Source of the DNA: an uncultured Lachnospiraceae bacterium
GTDB lineage: Bacteria; Bacillota; Clostridia; Lachnospirales; Lachnospiraceae
Assembly: GCA_910579735.1 (NCBI GenBank)
Contig: CAJTUZ010000010.1
Coordinates: forward strand, 62,001-126,000
Direction: 5' to 3'
Length of the DNA stretch: 64,000 nt
The position numbers and the translations under genes were made by a program. The notes beneath the pieces were generated by a model. That model searched no databases and had not been told where the DNA came from. It saw nothing but the letters and a program-made list of their open reading frames with translations. Position 1 is the stretch's first letter, and each line of letters opens with the position of its first letter. Of this stretch, positions 26,156-35,432 are shown piece by piece.

Positions 26156-27466
26156 CTACATAACGTATTTCTCATAGTACTTATAATCTTCCAGTTTACA
26201 ATGCAAATGCAGTCTGACGCCCTCTTCAAGATACTGCGTATCATATATGACAGCGTTTTCGTTCAAATAGGAAACGGCCCTGCCATCGGTAAAGGGGATC
26301 AGCATTGTACACTCTGCATAACCGCCTGAGAGTTTCTTTTCTATCAGGGCCACCAGTTCTTCCAGACCGATCCTTTTTTTTGCTGAAAGATAGATACTGT
26401 CCGATGTAACGACCGGCAGTTTGGAAACGGCAGCCGCATCTTCTTCTTTGGACAGTCCCGGAATATCGTCGGCCGATACTTTATCCGCCTTGTTATAGAC
26501 ATAGATCATAGGAATCCCGTCGGCATCCAGTTTTTTTAATGTCTCTTCCGTTACTGCGATCTGTTCTTTATAATGGCTGTCGCTGTAATCTATGACCTGC
26601 AGCAGAATATCCGCCTCCTTGGCTTCCTCCAATGTAGAGTGGAAAGCCTCCACAAGGTGATGCGGCAGTTTATGGATAAATCCTACGGTATCCGATAGCA
26701 GAAACGCATGATGCCCTTCCGGTGAGATCTTCCGGACCGTCGTGTCAAGCGTCGCAAAAAGCATGTCTTTCTCCATAACCTTCTTCTCGTCTGCGTCGGT
26801 TTCGTCCGTGCCGTATGCATCCAACATAGCGTTCAGTAAAGTGGATTTTCCCGCATTCGTGTACCCGACCAGCGCTATGCGCGGTATACCGGAATCCGCA
26901 CGCTGCTTTCTCTGTGTCTGACGCTGTATGCTGACTTCTTTCAATTCCCTTCTATATTCTGCAAGGCGGTGTTCCAGAACACGTCTGTCCAATTCCAGTT
27001 TCTTCTCTCCGGCGCCTTTATTGCTAAGCGATCCGCTGCCGCCGCCCTGACGGCTGAGCGCCGCATGCAGTCCGACAAGCCGCGGCAGCATATACTGCAG
27101 CCTCGCTACTTCCACCTGCAGTTTGGCTTCTTTAGAGCGGGCACGTTTTGCAAAGATATCCAGGATCAGCGTACTTCTGTCTAAAATCGGCTTTTCGATC
27201 TTGTTCTGCAGATTTCGTATCTGTATGGGTGAAAGAGAATTATCAAAAATCACCACGTCCGCATTCTGCGTCTCGGCTTCTTCTTTTACTTCTTCCACCT
27301 TTCCGGTTCCGATATAAAATGCTTTATGCACTTCCGGCAGATTCTGTTCTATGATACCCACTACTTCCATTTCACAAGCCTGTGCAAGGTTTCCAAGCTC
27401 TTCCAGAGAAAGTTTATAGTCTTCTCCATTATTCAGATTCATTCCCACTAATAATGCTCTTTCCAT
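26156..27466 (-). CDS. hflX: Ribosome-associated GTPase HflX
   Basis: HflX splits stalled ribosomes, notably after stress. The product has the HflX N-terminal domain with the glycine-rich segment SRQGGGSGSLSNKGAGE and the GTPase domain with P-loop GYTNAGKST, G3 DTVGF and G4 NKAD. The ATG at 27466 follows GGGAGG; the frame opens at 27553 but lacks a ribosome site there. This gives 436 residues, typical of the family. The acyltransferase gene follows closely. A terminator between it and glgP upstream separates the transcripts. Confidence 0.94.
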   Translation of the reverse strand: MERALLVGMNLNNGEDYKLSLEELGNLAQACEMEVVGIIEQNLPEVHKAFYIGTGKVEEVKEEAETQNADVVIFDNSLSPIQIRNLQNKIEKPILDRSTLILDIFAKRARSKEAKLQVEVARLQYMLPRLVGLHAALSRQGGGSGSLSNKGAGEKKLELDRRVLEHRLAEYRRELKEVSIQRQTQRKQRADSGIPRIALVGYTNAGKSTLLNAMLDAYGTDETDADEKKVMEKDMLFATLDTTVRKISPEGHHAFLLSDTVGFIHKLPHHLVEAFHSTLEEAKEADILLQVIDYSDSHYKEQIAVTEETLKKLDADGIPMIYVYNKADKVSADDIPGLSKEEDAAAVSKLPVVTSDSIYLSAKKRIGLEELVALIEKKLSGGYAECTMLIPFTDGRAVSYLNENAVIYDTQYLEEGVRLHLHCKLEDYKYYEKYVM

Positions 27467-27577
27467 AGGCACCTCCCAATATAGGTTCATTGTAACTGTT
27501 TTACGGCTATTTTGCAAACCAAACGTTCTCCCGGCAGGCTGAAATGTCGTCATGCTTTACAGACTGCCTTATCAGAC

Positions 27578-27608
27578 AAAAAAGAGACTGTTACAAAAAA
27601 CAGTCTCT
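27578..27608. terminator. Terminator after glgP
   Basis: AGAGACTG and CAGTCTCT pair around TTACAAAAAA; on the minus strand the stem is followed by TTTTTTG. It follows the glgP stop. Confidence 0.88.
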
Positions 27609-27632
27609 CTTTATCTTTACGATCTATTCGTA

Positions 27633-30116
27633 TTACTTTTGGAGTTCCTTATTCTTCGGTATCACTACCTTATCCAATTTCCAGATATCATCCACATATT
27701 CCTGAATGGTTCTGTCGGATGTAAACTTACCGGAGCATGCTACGTTCAGGATCGCACTCTTTGCCCATCTCTTTTCGTCCTTATAAGCGGCTTCCACTTT
27801 TCTCTGTGCTTCCGCATAAGCCTTAAAGTCTTTCAGGATAAAATATGTATCCGCTTTGGCAGTGCTCTGTGTATTTAACAATGAATTGTATAATGTTCTG
27901 AACAGTTCTGAATCGTTAGCCGAATAGGTTCCGTTAATCAGCTGCATCAGAACTTTTCTGATATCAGGGTCATTATTAAAGATATCCATCGGAGAGTATC
28001 CGCCGTAATTTTCATACCGGATAACCTCATCGGAACTCAATCCGAAAATGAATGCATTCTCTTCTCCGACTTCTTCAACGATCTCCACGTTTGCTCCATC
28101 CATTGTACCGATCGTAAGTGCGCCGTTTAACATGAACTTCATGTTACCCGTACCGGACGCTTCTTTACTTGCGGTAGAGATCTGTTCGGATACATCGGCC
28201 GCCGCAAAAATCATCTCTGCATTGGATACGCGGTAGTTTTCAATAAAGACTACCTTGATCTTGCCGTTGATGGCCGGATCGTTATTGACAACATCCGCCA
28301 CGGCATTGATCAGCTTGATCGTCAGTTTGGCATTCCGGTAACCCGCTGCCGCTTTAGCGCCGAAAATAAAGGTTCTCGGATAGAAATCCATATCCGGATG
28401 TTCTTTCAACTCGTTATACAAGTACATTACATGCAGAATATTCATCAGCTGACGTTTGTATTCATGCAGTCTCTTTACCTGCACATCGAAGATCGAACGG
28501 GGATTGACCTCGATGCCGTTATGTTCAAGAATATATTTGGCAAGACGCACTTTATTCTGATATTTGATATTCATAAATTCCTGCTGTGCCTTTTCATCAT
28601 CCGCATAGACTTTCAGCTTGCTGATCTTAGGCAGATCGGTGATCCAGTCGCTTCCGACATGTGCGCTTACCCAGTCTGCAAGAAGCGGATTGCCGTGCAG
28701 AAGGAATCTTCTCTGTGTGATGCCGTTCGTCTTATTGTTGAACTTCTCGGGCATCATTTCATAAAAGTCCTTTAATTCCTGATTCTTTAATATTTCCGTA
28801 TGAAGTCTTGCAACACCATTGACAGAATAGCCTGCCGCAATAGCAAGATGCGCCATTTTCACCTGTCCGTCATAGATGATTGCCATCTTTCTGATCTTCT
28901 CCTGATTACCCGGATACATCTGCTCGATCCGCGCCACGAATCGGCGGTTGATCTCTTCAACGATCTGGTATACACGGGGCAGCAGTCTTGAGAACAGTTC
29001 TATCGGCCATTTTTCAAGCGCTTCCGCCATGATCGTATGATTGGTATAGGCGCATGTCTTCGTGGTAACTTCCCAGGCCTCATCCCATGTCAGATAATAA
29101 TCATCCATAAGGATCCGCATCAGTTCCGCAATCGCTACGGTCGGGTGTGTATCGTTGAGCTGGAACGTCACTTTCTGATGGAACTTTCTGATATCGTCAT
29201 GCTTACGCATAAATTTGGCCACCGCCTCCTGTACGGACGCGGAAATGAAGAAGTACTGCTGTTTTAAACGAAGTTCTTTTCCGGCATAATGATTATCGTT
29301 CGGATATAATACCTCAACGATATTTCTTGCAAGATTCTCCTGCTCTACCGCTTTCTGATAATCGCCTTTATCAAAAGAGTCCAGCTGGAAACATTCTACC
29401 GGTTCCGCATCCCAGATACGCAGCGTGTTGACGATACCGTTGCCGTAACCGACGATCGGAATATCATAAGGGATCGCGCGTACTGACTGGTAGCCTTCCT
29501 GCTTAAAATTGCTCCTGCCGTTCTCATCCACATAGACATTGACATACCCGCCGAATTTTACTTCCTTGGCATATTCCGGTCTGCGCAGCTCGAACGGATT
29601 ACCGTCCTGCAGCCAGTTATCCGGTACTTCCACCTGATAACCGTCTCTGATCTCCTGTTTAAACATTCCGTAGCGGTAACGGATTCCGCAGCCGTATGCC
29701 GCATAGCCGAGCGTTGCCAGAGAATCAAGAAAACATGCCGCCAGTCTTCCCAGACCGCCGTTTCCCAAAGCAGCGTCCGGTTCCTGATCCTCCACTACAT
29801 TCAGATCGATACCCAGTTCCTGCAATGCCTTTCTGAAAACATCATAAGCCTGCAGATTGATCAGGTTGTTGCCAAGTGCACGGCCCATCAGGAATTCCAT
29901 GGAAAGATAATATACCATCTTGGGATCCTGCTTATCATACTCCTTCTGAGATGTCAGCCACTTGTCTACAATGGCGTCCTTTATTGCATAGGATACTGCC
30001 TGAAAAATCTGCTGGTCGGTCGCTTCCTCCAACGTCTTCCGGTAAAGTGTCTTTACATTATAAAGTACGCTTCGCTTAAACAGTTCCGTATCAAATGATG
30101 CTGTTTTCTTTTGCAT
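27633..30116 (-). CDS. glgP: Glycogen/starch phosphorylase
   Basis: GlgP releases glucose-1-phosphate from alpha-1,4-glucan with phosphate and pyridoxal phosphate. The 827-residue product is full length. The cofactor lysine lies in EASGTGNMKFMLNGALTIGTMDGAN near the C-terminus, and the N-terminal EDQEPDAALGNGGLGRLAACF loop is conserved. The start is the ATG at 30116, after GGAGG; the longer frame to 30173 has no such site. The glgC/glgD pair at the right edge of the window makes the precursor for glycogen synthesis, so the organism both stores and mobilises glycogen. Confidence 0.96.
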   Translation of the reverse strand: MQKKTASFDTELFKRSVLYNVKTLYRKTLEEATDQQIFQAVSYAIKDAIVDKWLTSQKEYDKQDPKMVYYLSMEFLMGRALGNNLINLQAYDVFRKALQELGIDLNVVEDQEPDAALGNGGLGRLAACFLDSLATLGYAAYGCGIRYRYGMFKQEIRDGYQVEVPDNWLQDGNPFELRRPEYAKEVKFGGYVNVYVDENGRSNFKQEGYQSVRAIPYDIPIVGYGNGIVNTLRIWDAEPVECFQLDSFDKGDYQKAVEQENLARNIVEVLYPNDNHYAGKELRLKQQYFFISASVQEAVAKFMRKHDDIRKFHQKVTFQLNDTHPTVAIAELMRILMDDYYLTWDEAWEVTTKTCAYTNHTIMAEALEKWPIELFSRLLPRVYQIVEEINRRFVARIEQMYPGNQEKIRKMAIIYDGQVKMAHLAIAAGYSVNGVARLHTEILKNQELKDFYEMMPEKFNNKTNGITQRRFLLHGNPLLADWVSAHVGSDWITDLPKISKLKVYADDEKAQQEFMNIKYQNKVRLAKYILEHNGIEVNPRSIFDVQVKRLHEYKRQLMNILHVMYLYNELKEHPDMDFYPRTFIFGAKAAAGYRNAKLTIKLINAVADVVNNDPAINGKIKVVFIENYRVSNAEMIFAAADVSEQISTASKEASGTGNMKFMLNGALTIGTMDGANVEIVEEVGEENAFIFGLSSDEVIRYENYGGYSPMDIFNNDPDIRKVLMQLINGTYSANDSELFRTLYNSLLNTQSTAKADTYFILKDFKAYAEAQRKVEAAYKDEKRWAKSAILNVACSGKFTSDRTIQEYVDDIWKLDKVVIPKNKELQK

Positions 30117-30269
30117 TCTCTTACCTCCTTGTTTATGCCTTGCCATCAGTTTATGCTTAGCTCTCCATAACATTTATCAAAATTCTCTCTTATTATATCT
30201 CGTATTTTCTTTTTTGACTAGACTCAATGTATTCAAATTATCGTTTGATACTGTCGTTTTTTATCCTGC

Positions 30270-31781
30270 TCAATATTCATAAAGTACCCGGATATCTCCG
30301 CTCTTTAGATCCTTACAATAGCATGTGCTGCCGCCCCTGTCATAATACTCCCGCCATCCGATACTTTTTTCCGGATTATACTGAATTTCCGTAACCGTGA
30401 AAAAGAGTCTGTCTTCGACATACTCTATATCGCTGATCTTCTGAACCTGACTGCCTTCTATATAAGGCGCAATGGAAAGTGAACGGCTCTCTTCTATTGT
30501 CAGCAGCCCGTAGCATATACCGGACATGTCCGGATAGCATAACAGCGTATTGCTATCCGCATGATAATAAGGCTCATCGTAAGACAGATAACCGATCCAC
30601 GGATTGATCTCATACGGCGCTTCCCCGCGCAAAGTGACCCGCCGTCTTTTATTTCCTATCGATTCTCCATACCGCTCGTCATCAGAATAATAATAAATTA
30701 CGCGGTTTGTCCCATCGTCATACAGATAATAAAATGTTTCATAACAGACTGCCTCTATCCTGCAATCGCTCCCGTCCCGTTTCATACTGTAAATCGGTCC
30801 GCCCGAATACACGTAAGCATTTCCGTTATGAGAACCCACTGTAAAATAAAGCGTATCCTCCACGATCTTCAGATGCTGAGCGGTCAACGGATATTGATAG
30901 ATCATATCATACGTTCCTATATCGATATATTCTTCCCGCGGAAACATCCGCAGTGTCGAAATACTGCCGGCATAATCTACCGCATACAGTGTCATCTCTT
31001 CGGTTCCGGTCGCATCGTTTACCTCATATCCGTAATAAAAAATCTGCTGTTCATCCGCACCAAGATAAGTTACATCTTTCTGCGTCAGTATCTGTTCCTG
31101 TCCGGTACACGCATCAATAAAAGAAAGTCCCGTTTCCTTCATCTGACAGATGACCCTGCTGCCCTGTACGGCAAGTATATTAGCCGCGCCGTAAGATTTC
31201 ACGTCACTGCCGTTAAGCGCACAGGAATAAACCCGATAGCCATCCTCCTGCGTAAATATTTGGGAATAGATCCGGCCCTCCGCAATATACATGCCCTCAC
31301 AGCCGTAATCCATTCCCACCTGTGTCACCACGCCAGCGGCATCCATACACATCAGTTCTTTTCCGGTGTCCGGAAGCGCGCCGAATAGTCCCCACAGCGC
31401 GCCGGTTTCCGTATCTTCATTCGAATACTGCCTGAAATAGATCTTTCCGTCCCATGCGGCATACATTTTATTATCTATCGGCGGCAGATCTGACAGATCG
31501 AGGGATACCGGCCCGAAATCCCAGCCGTATTCTCCGGCATACTTCATTACTGATGCTTCACCCTCCGGTTTCTGCGCAGACTCTGTGTCTTTGGTACTTT
31601 CTTCATCTGCCTGCGCAGACATATGTTTTAGGGTAACATTCCAGGCATACTGACTGGTCCCGGCCGCACTGCAGCCTGTAAGCAGCAGAACCGCCAGTGC
31701 CGCACATATCGTACATCCGCCTCTTCGTATATGCCGGTTCCTTCTGTTTCTTCCGACTGATCCTGTATTTTTATTTATCAC
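30270..31781 (-). CDS. DUF5050-type beta-propeller lipoprotein
   Basis: The product is about 503 residues from the GTG at 31781, six bases after AAGGTG; a longer frame to 31874 runs into ileS. It has an Arg-rich start, a hydrophobic core and the lipobox LLTGC, so it is an outer-face lipoprotein. The rest is built of repeated beta-strands of the DUF5050/TolB-like propeller kind (DNKMYAAWDGKIYFRQY, IYSMKRDGSD). It ends SIGWREYYDRGG...VLYEY. It is a clear paralogue of the protein at 43.4-44.9 kb. It begins 10 bp after the ileS stop, so the ileS T-box probably controls it too. Function unknown. Confidence 0.8.
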   Translation of the reverse strand: MINKNTGSVGRNRRNRHIRRGGCTICAALAVLLLTGCSAAGTSQYAWNVTLKHMSAQADEESTKDTESAQKPEGEASVMKYAGEYGWDFGPVSLDLSDLPPIDNKMYAAWDGKIYFRQYSNEDTETGALWGLFGALPDTGKELMCMDAAGVVTQVGMDYGCEGMYIAEGRIYSQIFTQEDGYRVYSCALNGSDVKSYGAANILAVQGSRVICQMKETGLSFIDACTGQEQILTQKDVTYLGADEQQIFYYGYEVNDATGTEEMTLYAVDYAGSISTLRMFPREEYIDIGTYDMIYQYPLTAQHLKIVEDTLYFTVGSHNGNAYVYSGGPIYSMKRDGSDCRIEAVCYETFYYLYDDGTNRVIYYYSDDERYGESIGNKRRRVTLRGEAPYEINPWIGYLSYDEPYYHADSNTLLCYPDMSGICYGLLTIEESRSLSIAPYIEGSQVQKISDIEYVEDRLFFTVTEIQYNPEKSIGWREYYDRGGSTCYCKDLKSGDIRVLYEY

Positions 31782-31791
31782 ACGCTGCACC

Positions 31792-34700
31792 TTACACCTT
31801 CTCGATGCCGATAACCACCTTTTCGCCGTTGACATTCCATTCTTTTGATACCGGCAGCGTCTCGTTCTCCACAATATGCTCCGCCAATACCTTTCCGGCG
31901 ATCATTTCTTCATTTTTCCGTACGATACCCGCCACTTTCTCATTTCCGCAGATTGCCGCCCTGATATGATCCATGACTTCAAAACCGGCATCCTTACGCA
32001 TTGTCTGGATCTTGCTGATCACTTCATATACGAAACCTTCTTCGATCAGTTCTTCCGACAGATTGGTATCAAGTACGACAGTCATATAATTATCCGCTTC
32101 AGATACATAGCCTTCCTTTTGTGCCATCTCGATCAGAAGATCATCTTTCTCCAGTACGATCTGCACACCATCCACTTCAAACTGCAGCATACCCTTTTCA
32201 TTCAGCTCATCCATAGCCTGATTGCCGTCCACACTGCCAAGCATCTTCTGGATACCGCCGAGCTGTTTGCCGTATTTGGGACCGACGGTGCGGAGCTGAG
32301 GCTTGAAGCTGTAGCTTGTAAATGCTCTGACATCATCTGTAAAAGTGATCTCTTTCACATTCAGTTCTTCTTTCACGATATCCTGATAAAATTCACCCAG
32401 AGCATTTTCCGCTTTTACAAACATGCTGCCGATCGGCTGACGATTTTTCATATTCGCCGCGTTACGTGCCGCACGGCCCATAACGACGATTTTCAGCACC
32501 TCTTCCATATCCTCTTCCAGCTTTGTATCGATCATCTTTTCATCAGCAGCCGGGAAGTCGCACAAATGAATGCTTTCCGGCGCTTCCTGATCCACGCTTC
32601 TTACCAGATTCAGATAGATCTCTTCCGTCATAAACGGAATCATCGGCGCAGCGCATTTGCAGATTGTGACAAGCGCCGTATATAGTGTCATATACGCATT
32701 GATCTTATCCTGCTCCATGCCCTTTGCCCAGAAACGTTCACGGCTTCTTCTGACATACCAGTTGCTCATCTCATCCACAAAATTATCGAGAACACGTGCC
32801 GCTTCGGGAATCTTATATTCGTTCAGATCAGCGTCCACTTCCTTGACCGCCGTATTTAACTTTGACAGCAGCCATTTATCCATAACCGGAAGCTTATCAT
32901 ATTCCAACGCGTATTTCGTTGCGTCAAAATTGTCGATATTCGCATACAGGACAAAGAACGCATACGTATTCCACAATGTGCCGAGGAACTTACGCTGTCC
33001 CTCCTGTACGGCCTTGCCGTGGAATCTGTTAGGCAGCCACGGCGCCGAATTGATATAGAAATACCAGCGGATCGCATCCGCCCCGTAAGTCTCAAGCGCA
33101 TCAAACGGATCGACTGCATTGCCTTTGGATTTCGACATTTTCTGACCGTTTTCGTCCTGCACATGCCCGAGTACGATTACATTTTCAAAAGGCGCCTTAT
33201 TAAACAGGAGCGTTGATTCCGCCATGAGCGAATAGAACCACCCTCGTGTCTGGTCTACCGCTTCGGAAATAAACTGCGCCGGGAACTGCTGCTCGAACAG
33301 TTCTTTATTTTCAAACGGATAGTGATGCTGCGCAAAAGGCATTGCTCCTGAATCAAACCAGCAATCAATCACTTCCGGCACACGTTTCATCGTTTTACCG
33401 CAGTCCGGACATGTGATCACGATCCCGTCGATATAAGGTCTGTGCAGTTCTACGGTTTCGGCGTCCGGATTACCGCTCATCCTGGCTAATTCTTCCCGGG
33501 AACCGATCGATTCCATATGACCGCAGCCTTCACATTCCCACACATTGAGAGGTGTACCCCAGTAACGGTTACGGGAAATCCCCCAGTCCTGAATGTTTTC
33601 AAGCCAGTTGCCGAAACGTCCTTCTCCGATCGATTCCGGTATCCAGTTGACCGTCTTATTATTGCGCACCAGATCGTCCCTGACCGCTGTCATTTTGATG
33701 AACCAGGATTCCCGCGCATAATAAATAAGCGGCGTATCGCATCTCCAGCAGAACGGATAATCATGTTCAAACTTCGGCGCGTCAAACAGTTTTCCTTCTT
33801 TATCCAGATCTTTTAAAATCTCCGGATCGGCTTTTTTCACAAACATCCCCGCGTAAGCCGTCTCCTGCGTCATTTCACCCTTGCCGTTTACAAACTGCAC
33901 GAAAGGCAGGTCGTATTTTCGTCCCACCTGCGCGTCGTCCTCACCGAAAGCAGGCGCAATATGCACGATTCCGGTACCATCCGTCATCGTAACATAATTG
34001 TCACAGGTTACAAAATGCGCCTTTTTACGCTGTTTCTCCGCTGCCTCTCCGGTACAGGCAAATAGCGGCTCATATTCTTTATATTCCAGATCCGTTCCGA
34101 CATAAGTCTCCAACACCTCATAAGCCGGTTTTTCTTCTTCCGCCAGCTTACCGAGTACATTGTCAAGAAGCGCCTGCGCCATATAATACACATAGCCGTC
34201 CGCCGCTTTGACTTTCACATAAGTCTCTCCCGGGTTGACGCAGAGCGCCACGTTAGACGGAAGTGTCCAGGGCGTGGTCGTCCATGCGAGGAAATACGCA
34301 TCTTCCCCTTTTACTTTGAAACGTACGACTGCCGAACGCTCCTTGACCGCCTTATATCCCTGCGCCACCTCATGCGAAGAAAGCGGCGTTTCACAGCGCG
34401 GGCAATACGGTACGATCTTAAATCCTTTATATAACAGACCTTTATCCCAGATCTGTTTCAGGGCCCACCATTCGGATTCGATAAAATCGTCATGGTACGT
34501 AACATACGGATCGTCCATATCCGCCCAGAAACCTACCGTACCCGAAAAATCTTCCCACATGCCTTTATATTTCCAGACCGATTCTTTACATTTGCTGATA
34601 AAAGGATCCAGTCCGTATTCTTCGATCTGCTCTTTGCCGTCCAGGCCAAGCAGCTTCTCCACTTCCAGCTCCACCGGCAGTCCATGCGTATCCCAGCCTG

Positions 34701-34947
34701 CTTTACGGGGCACCATATAGCCTTTCATCGTACGGTATCTGGGAATCATATCCTTGATAACACGCGTCAGCACATGCCCGATATGCGGCTTACCGTTTGC
34801 CGTCGGCGGGCCATCATAAAATGTGTACATTTCTCCCTCTTTCCGGGAATCCATGCTTTTCTTAAAAATATCATGTTCTTTCCAGAACTGACAGACTTCT
34901 TTTTCTCTGTCTACAAAGTTCAGGCTGGCATCAACTTTCTGATACAT
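31792..34947 (-). CDS. ileS: Isoleucyl-tRNA synthetase, long (IleS2-like) type
   Basis: IleS charges tRNA-Ile. The 1051-residue protein has the HIGH motif as PHIGH near residue 55, the KMSKS loop as QKMSKSKGN near residue 600, the editing domain between, and a C-terminal DUF5915-like part. Length over 1030 and the motif GWDTHGLPVE (rather than GWDCHGLPIE) point to the IleS2 group shared with archaea and eukaryotes, whose members tolerate mupirocin. The start at 34947 follows AAAGGAG. A T-box leader and a strong promoter lie upstream. The propeller lipoprotein gene follows at once. Confidence 0.96.
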   Translation of the reverse strand: MYQKVDASLNFVDREKEVCQFWKEHDIFKKSMDSRKEGEMYTFYDGPPTANGKPHIGHVLTRVIKDMIPRYRTMKGYMVPRKAGWDTHGLPVELEVEKLLGLDGKEQIEEYGLDPFISKCKESVWKYKGMWEDFSGTVGFWADMDDPYVTYHDDFIESEWWALKQIWDKGLLYKGFKIVPYCPRCETPLSSHEVAQGYKAVKERSAVVRFKVKGEDAYFLAWTTTPWTLPSNVALCVNPGETYVKVKAADGYVYYMAQALLDNVLGKLAEEEKPAYEVLETYVGTDLEYKEYEPLFACTGEAAEKQRKKAHFVTCDNYVTMTDGTGIVHIAPAFGEDDAQVGRKYDLPFVQFVNGKGEMTQETAYAGMFVKKADPEILKDLDKEGKLFDAPKFEHDYPFCWRCDTPLIYYARESWFIKMTAVRDDLVRNNKTVNWIPESIGEGRFGNWLENIQDWGISRNRYWGTPLNVWECEGCGHMESIGSREELARMSGNPDAETVELHRPYIDGIVITCPDCGKTMKRVPEVIDCWFDSGAMPFAQHHYPFENKELFEQQFPAQFISEAVDQTRGWFYSLMAESTLLFNKAPFENVIVLGHVQDENGQKMSKSKGNAVDPFDALETYGADAIRWYFYINSAPWLPNRFHGKAVQEGQRKFLGTLWNTYAFFVLYANIDNFDATKYALEYDKLPVMDKWLLSKLNTAVKEVDADLNEYKIPEAARVLDNFVDEMSNWYVRRSRERFWAKGMEQDKINAYMTLYTALVTICKCAAPMIPFMTEEIYLNLVRSVDQEAPESIHLCDFPAADEKMIDTKLEEDMEEVLKIVVMGRAARNAANMKNRQPIGSMFVKAENALGEFYQDIVKEELNVKEITFTDDVRAFTSYSFKPQLRTVGPKYGKQLGGIQKMLGSVDGNQAMDELNEKGMLQFEVDGVQIVLEKDDLLIEMAQKEGYVSEADNYMTVVLDTNLSEELIEEGFVYEVISKIQTMRKDAGFEVMDHIRAAICGNEKVAGIVRKNEEMIAGKVLAEHIVENETLPVSKEWNVNGEKVVIGIEKV

Positions 34948-34984
34948 AATGTTCTCCTTTCCTGCTCCTGCGTTTTCATGTTCC

Positions 34985-35322
34985 TGAAAAAAAAAATCCC
35001 CGTCCCGTAAAAGGACGAGGTTTTACATGCTCGTTTACCACCTGTTACACGTACGATACGCATTATCGTTCATACGGCTTCCGGTAACGGCGGAAACACC
35101 GTCGGTCCCTAATAATCTTATCGTGCCCGTATGCCGCAAGGCATCTTTCCTGCACGACAGCAGATGTTCAGTCCGAAACTCGGAAGGGATTTTCCCCGAT
35201 CTCCTACTCATACCGGTCTTACACCCTCACCGGCTCGCTGTGATTTTGAGAAATCGGCTACTGTCTTCTTCAACGTCTTATCCTGTTTATCAGCGTATCT
35301 GTCTGTTTTCGATACTGAGCCT
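34985..35322 (-). promoter_or_regulatory. T-box leader of ileS with terminator
   Basis: The leader between the promoter and ileS has T-box features on the minus strand. There is a Stem I with GGTGAGGGTGTAAGACCGG, and a downstream GAAAATCCCTT that offers ATC (35188-35190) as isoleucine specifier; another ATC is at 35198-35200. Then comes ACAGGTGGTAAACG (35032-35044), where the TGGT can pair with the tRNA 3' end, and a terminator, CCTCGTCC/GGGACGGGG plus TTTTTTTTT (34989-35020). The T-box core departs from the usual GGTGGNACCGCG after GGTGGTA. Uncharged tRNA-Ile would favour read-through into ileS. Confidence 0.82.
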
Positions 35323-35352
35323 ATTATAGTATCAAAAAAATGGTGTTGTCAA
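35323..35352 (-). promoter_or_regulatory. Sigma-A-type promoter of ileS
   Basis: On the minus strand TTGACA (35347-35352) and TATAAT (35323-35328) are 18 bases apart, both perfect hexamers. Confidence 0.9.
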
Positions 35353-35364
35353 GATGATTGAGTC

Positions 35365-35393
35365 TTGAAAAGTTTTTTTTCATAAAGTATGAT
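35365..35393 (+). promoter_or_regulatory. Sigma-A-type promoter of degV
   Basis: TTGAAA (35365-35370) and TATGAT (35388-35393) are 17 bases apart. It is divergent from the ileS promoter; the two -35 boxes are 12 bases apart. Confidence 0.7.
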
Positions 35394-35432
35394 AAAAGAG
35401 GTATTTTACCAATACCGGAAAGGACAGACAAT

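Noticed and set aside
30561..31388. 275-codon plus-strand frame
   Set aside because: Entirely antisense to the propeller lipoprotein gene, which has a lipobox and a paralogue.
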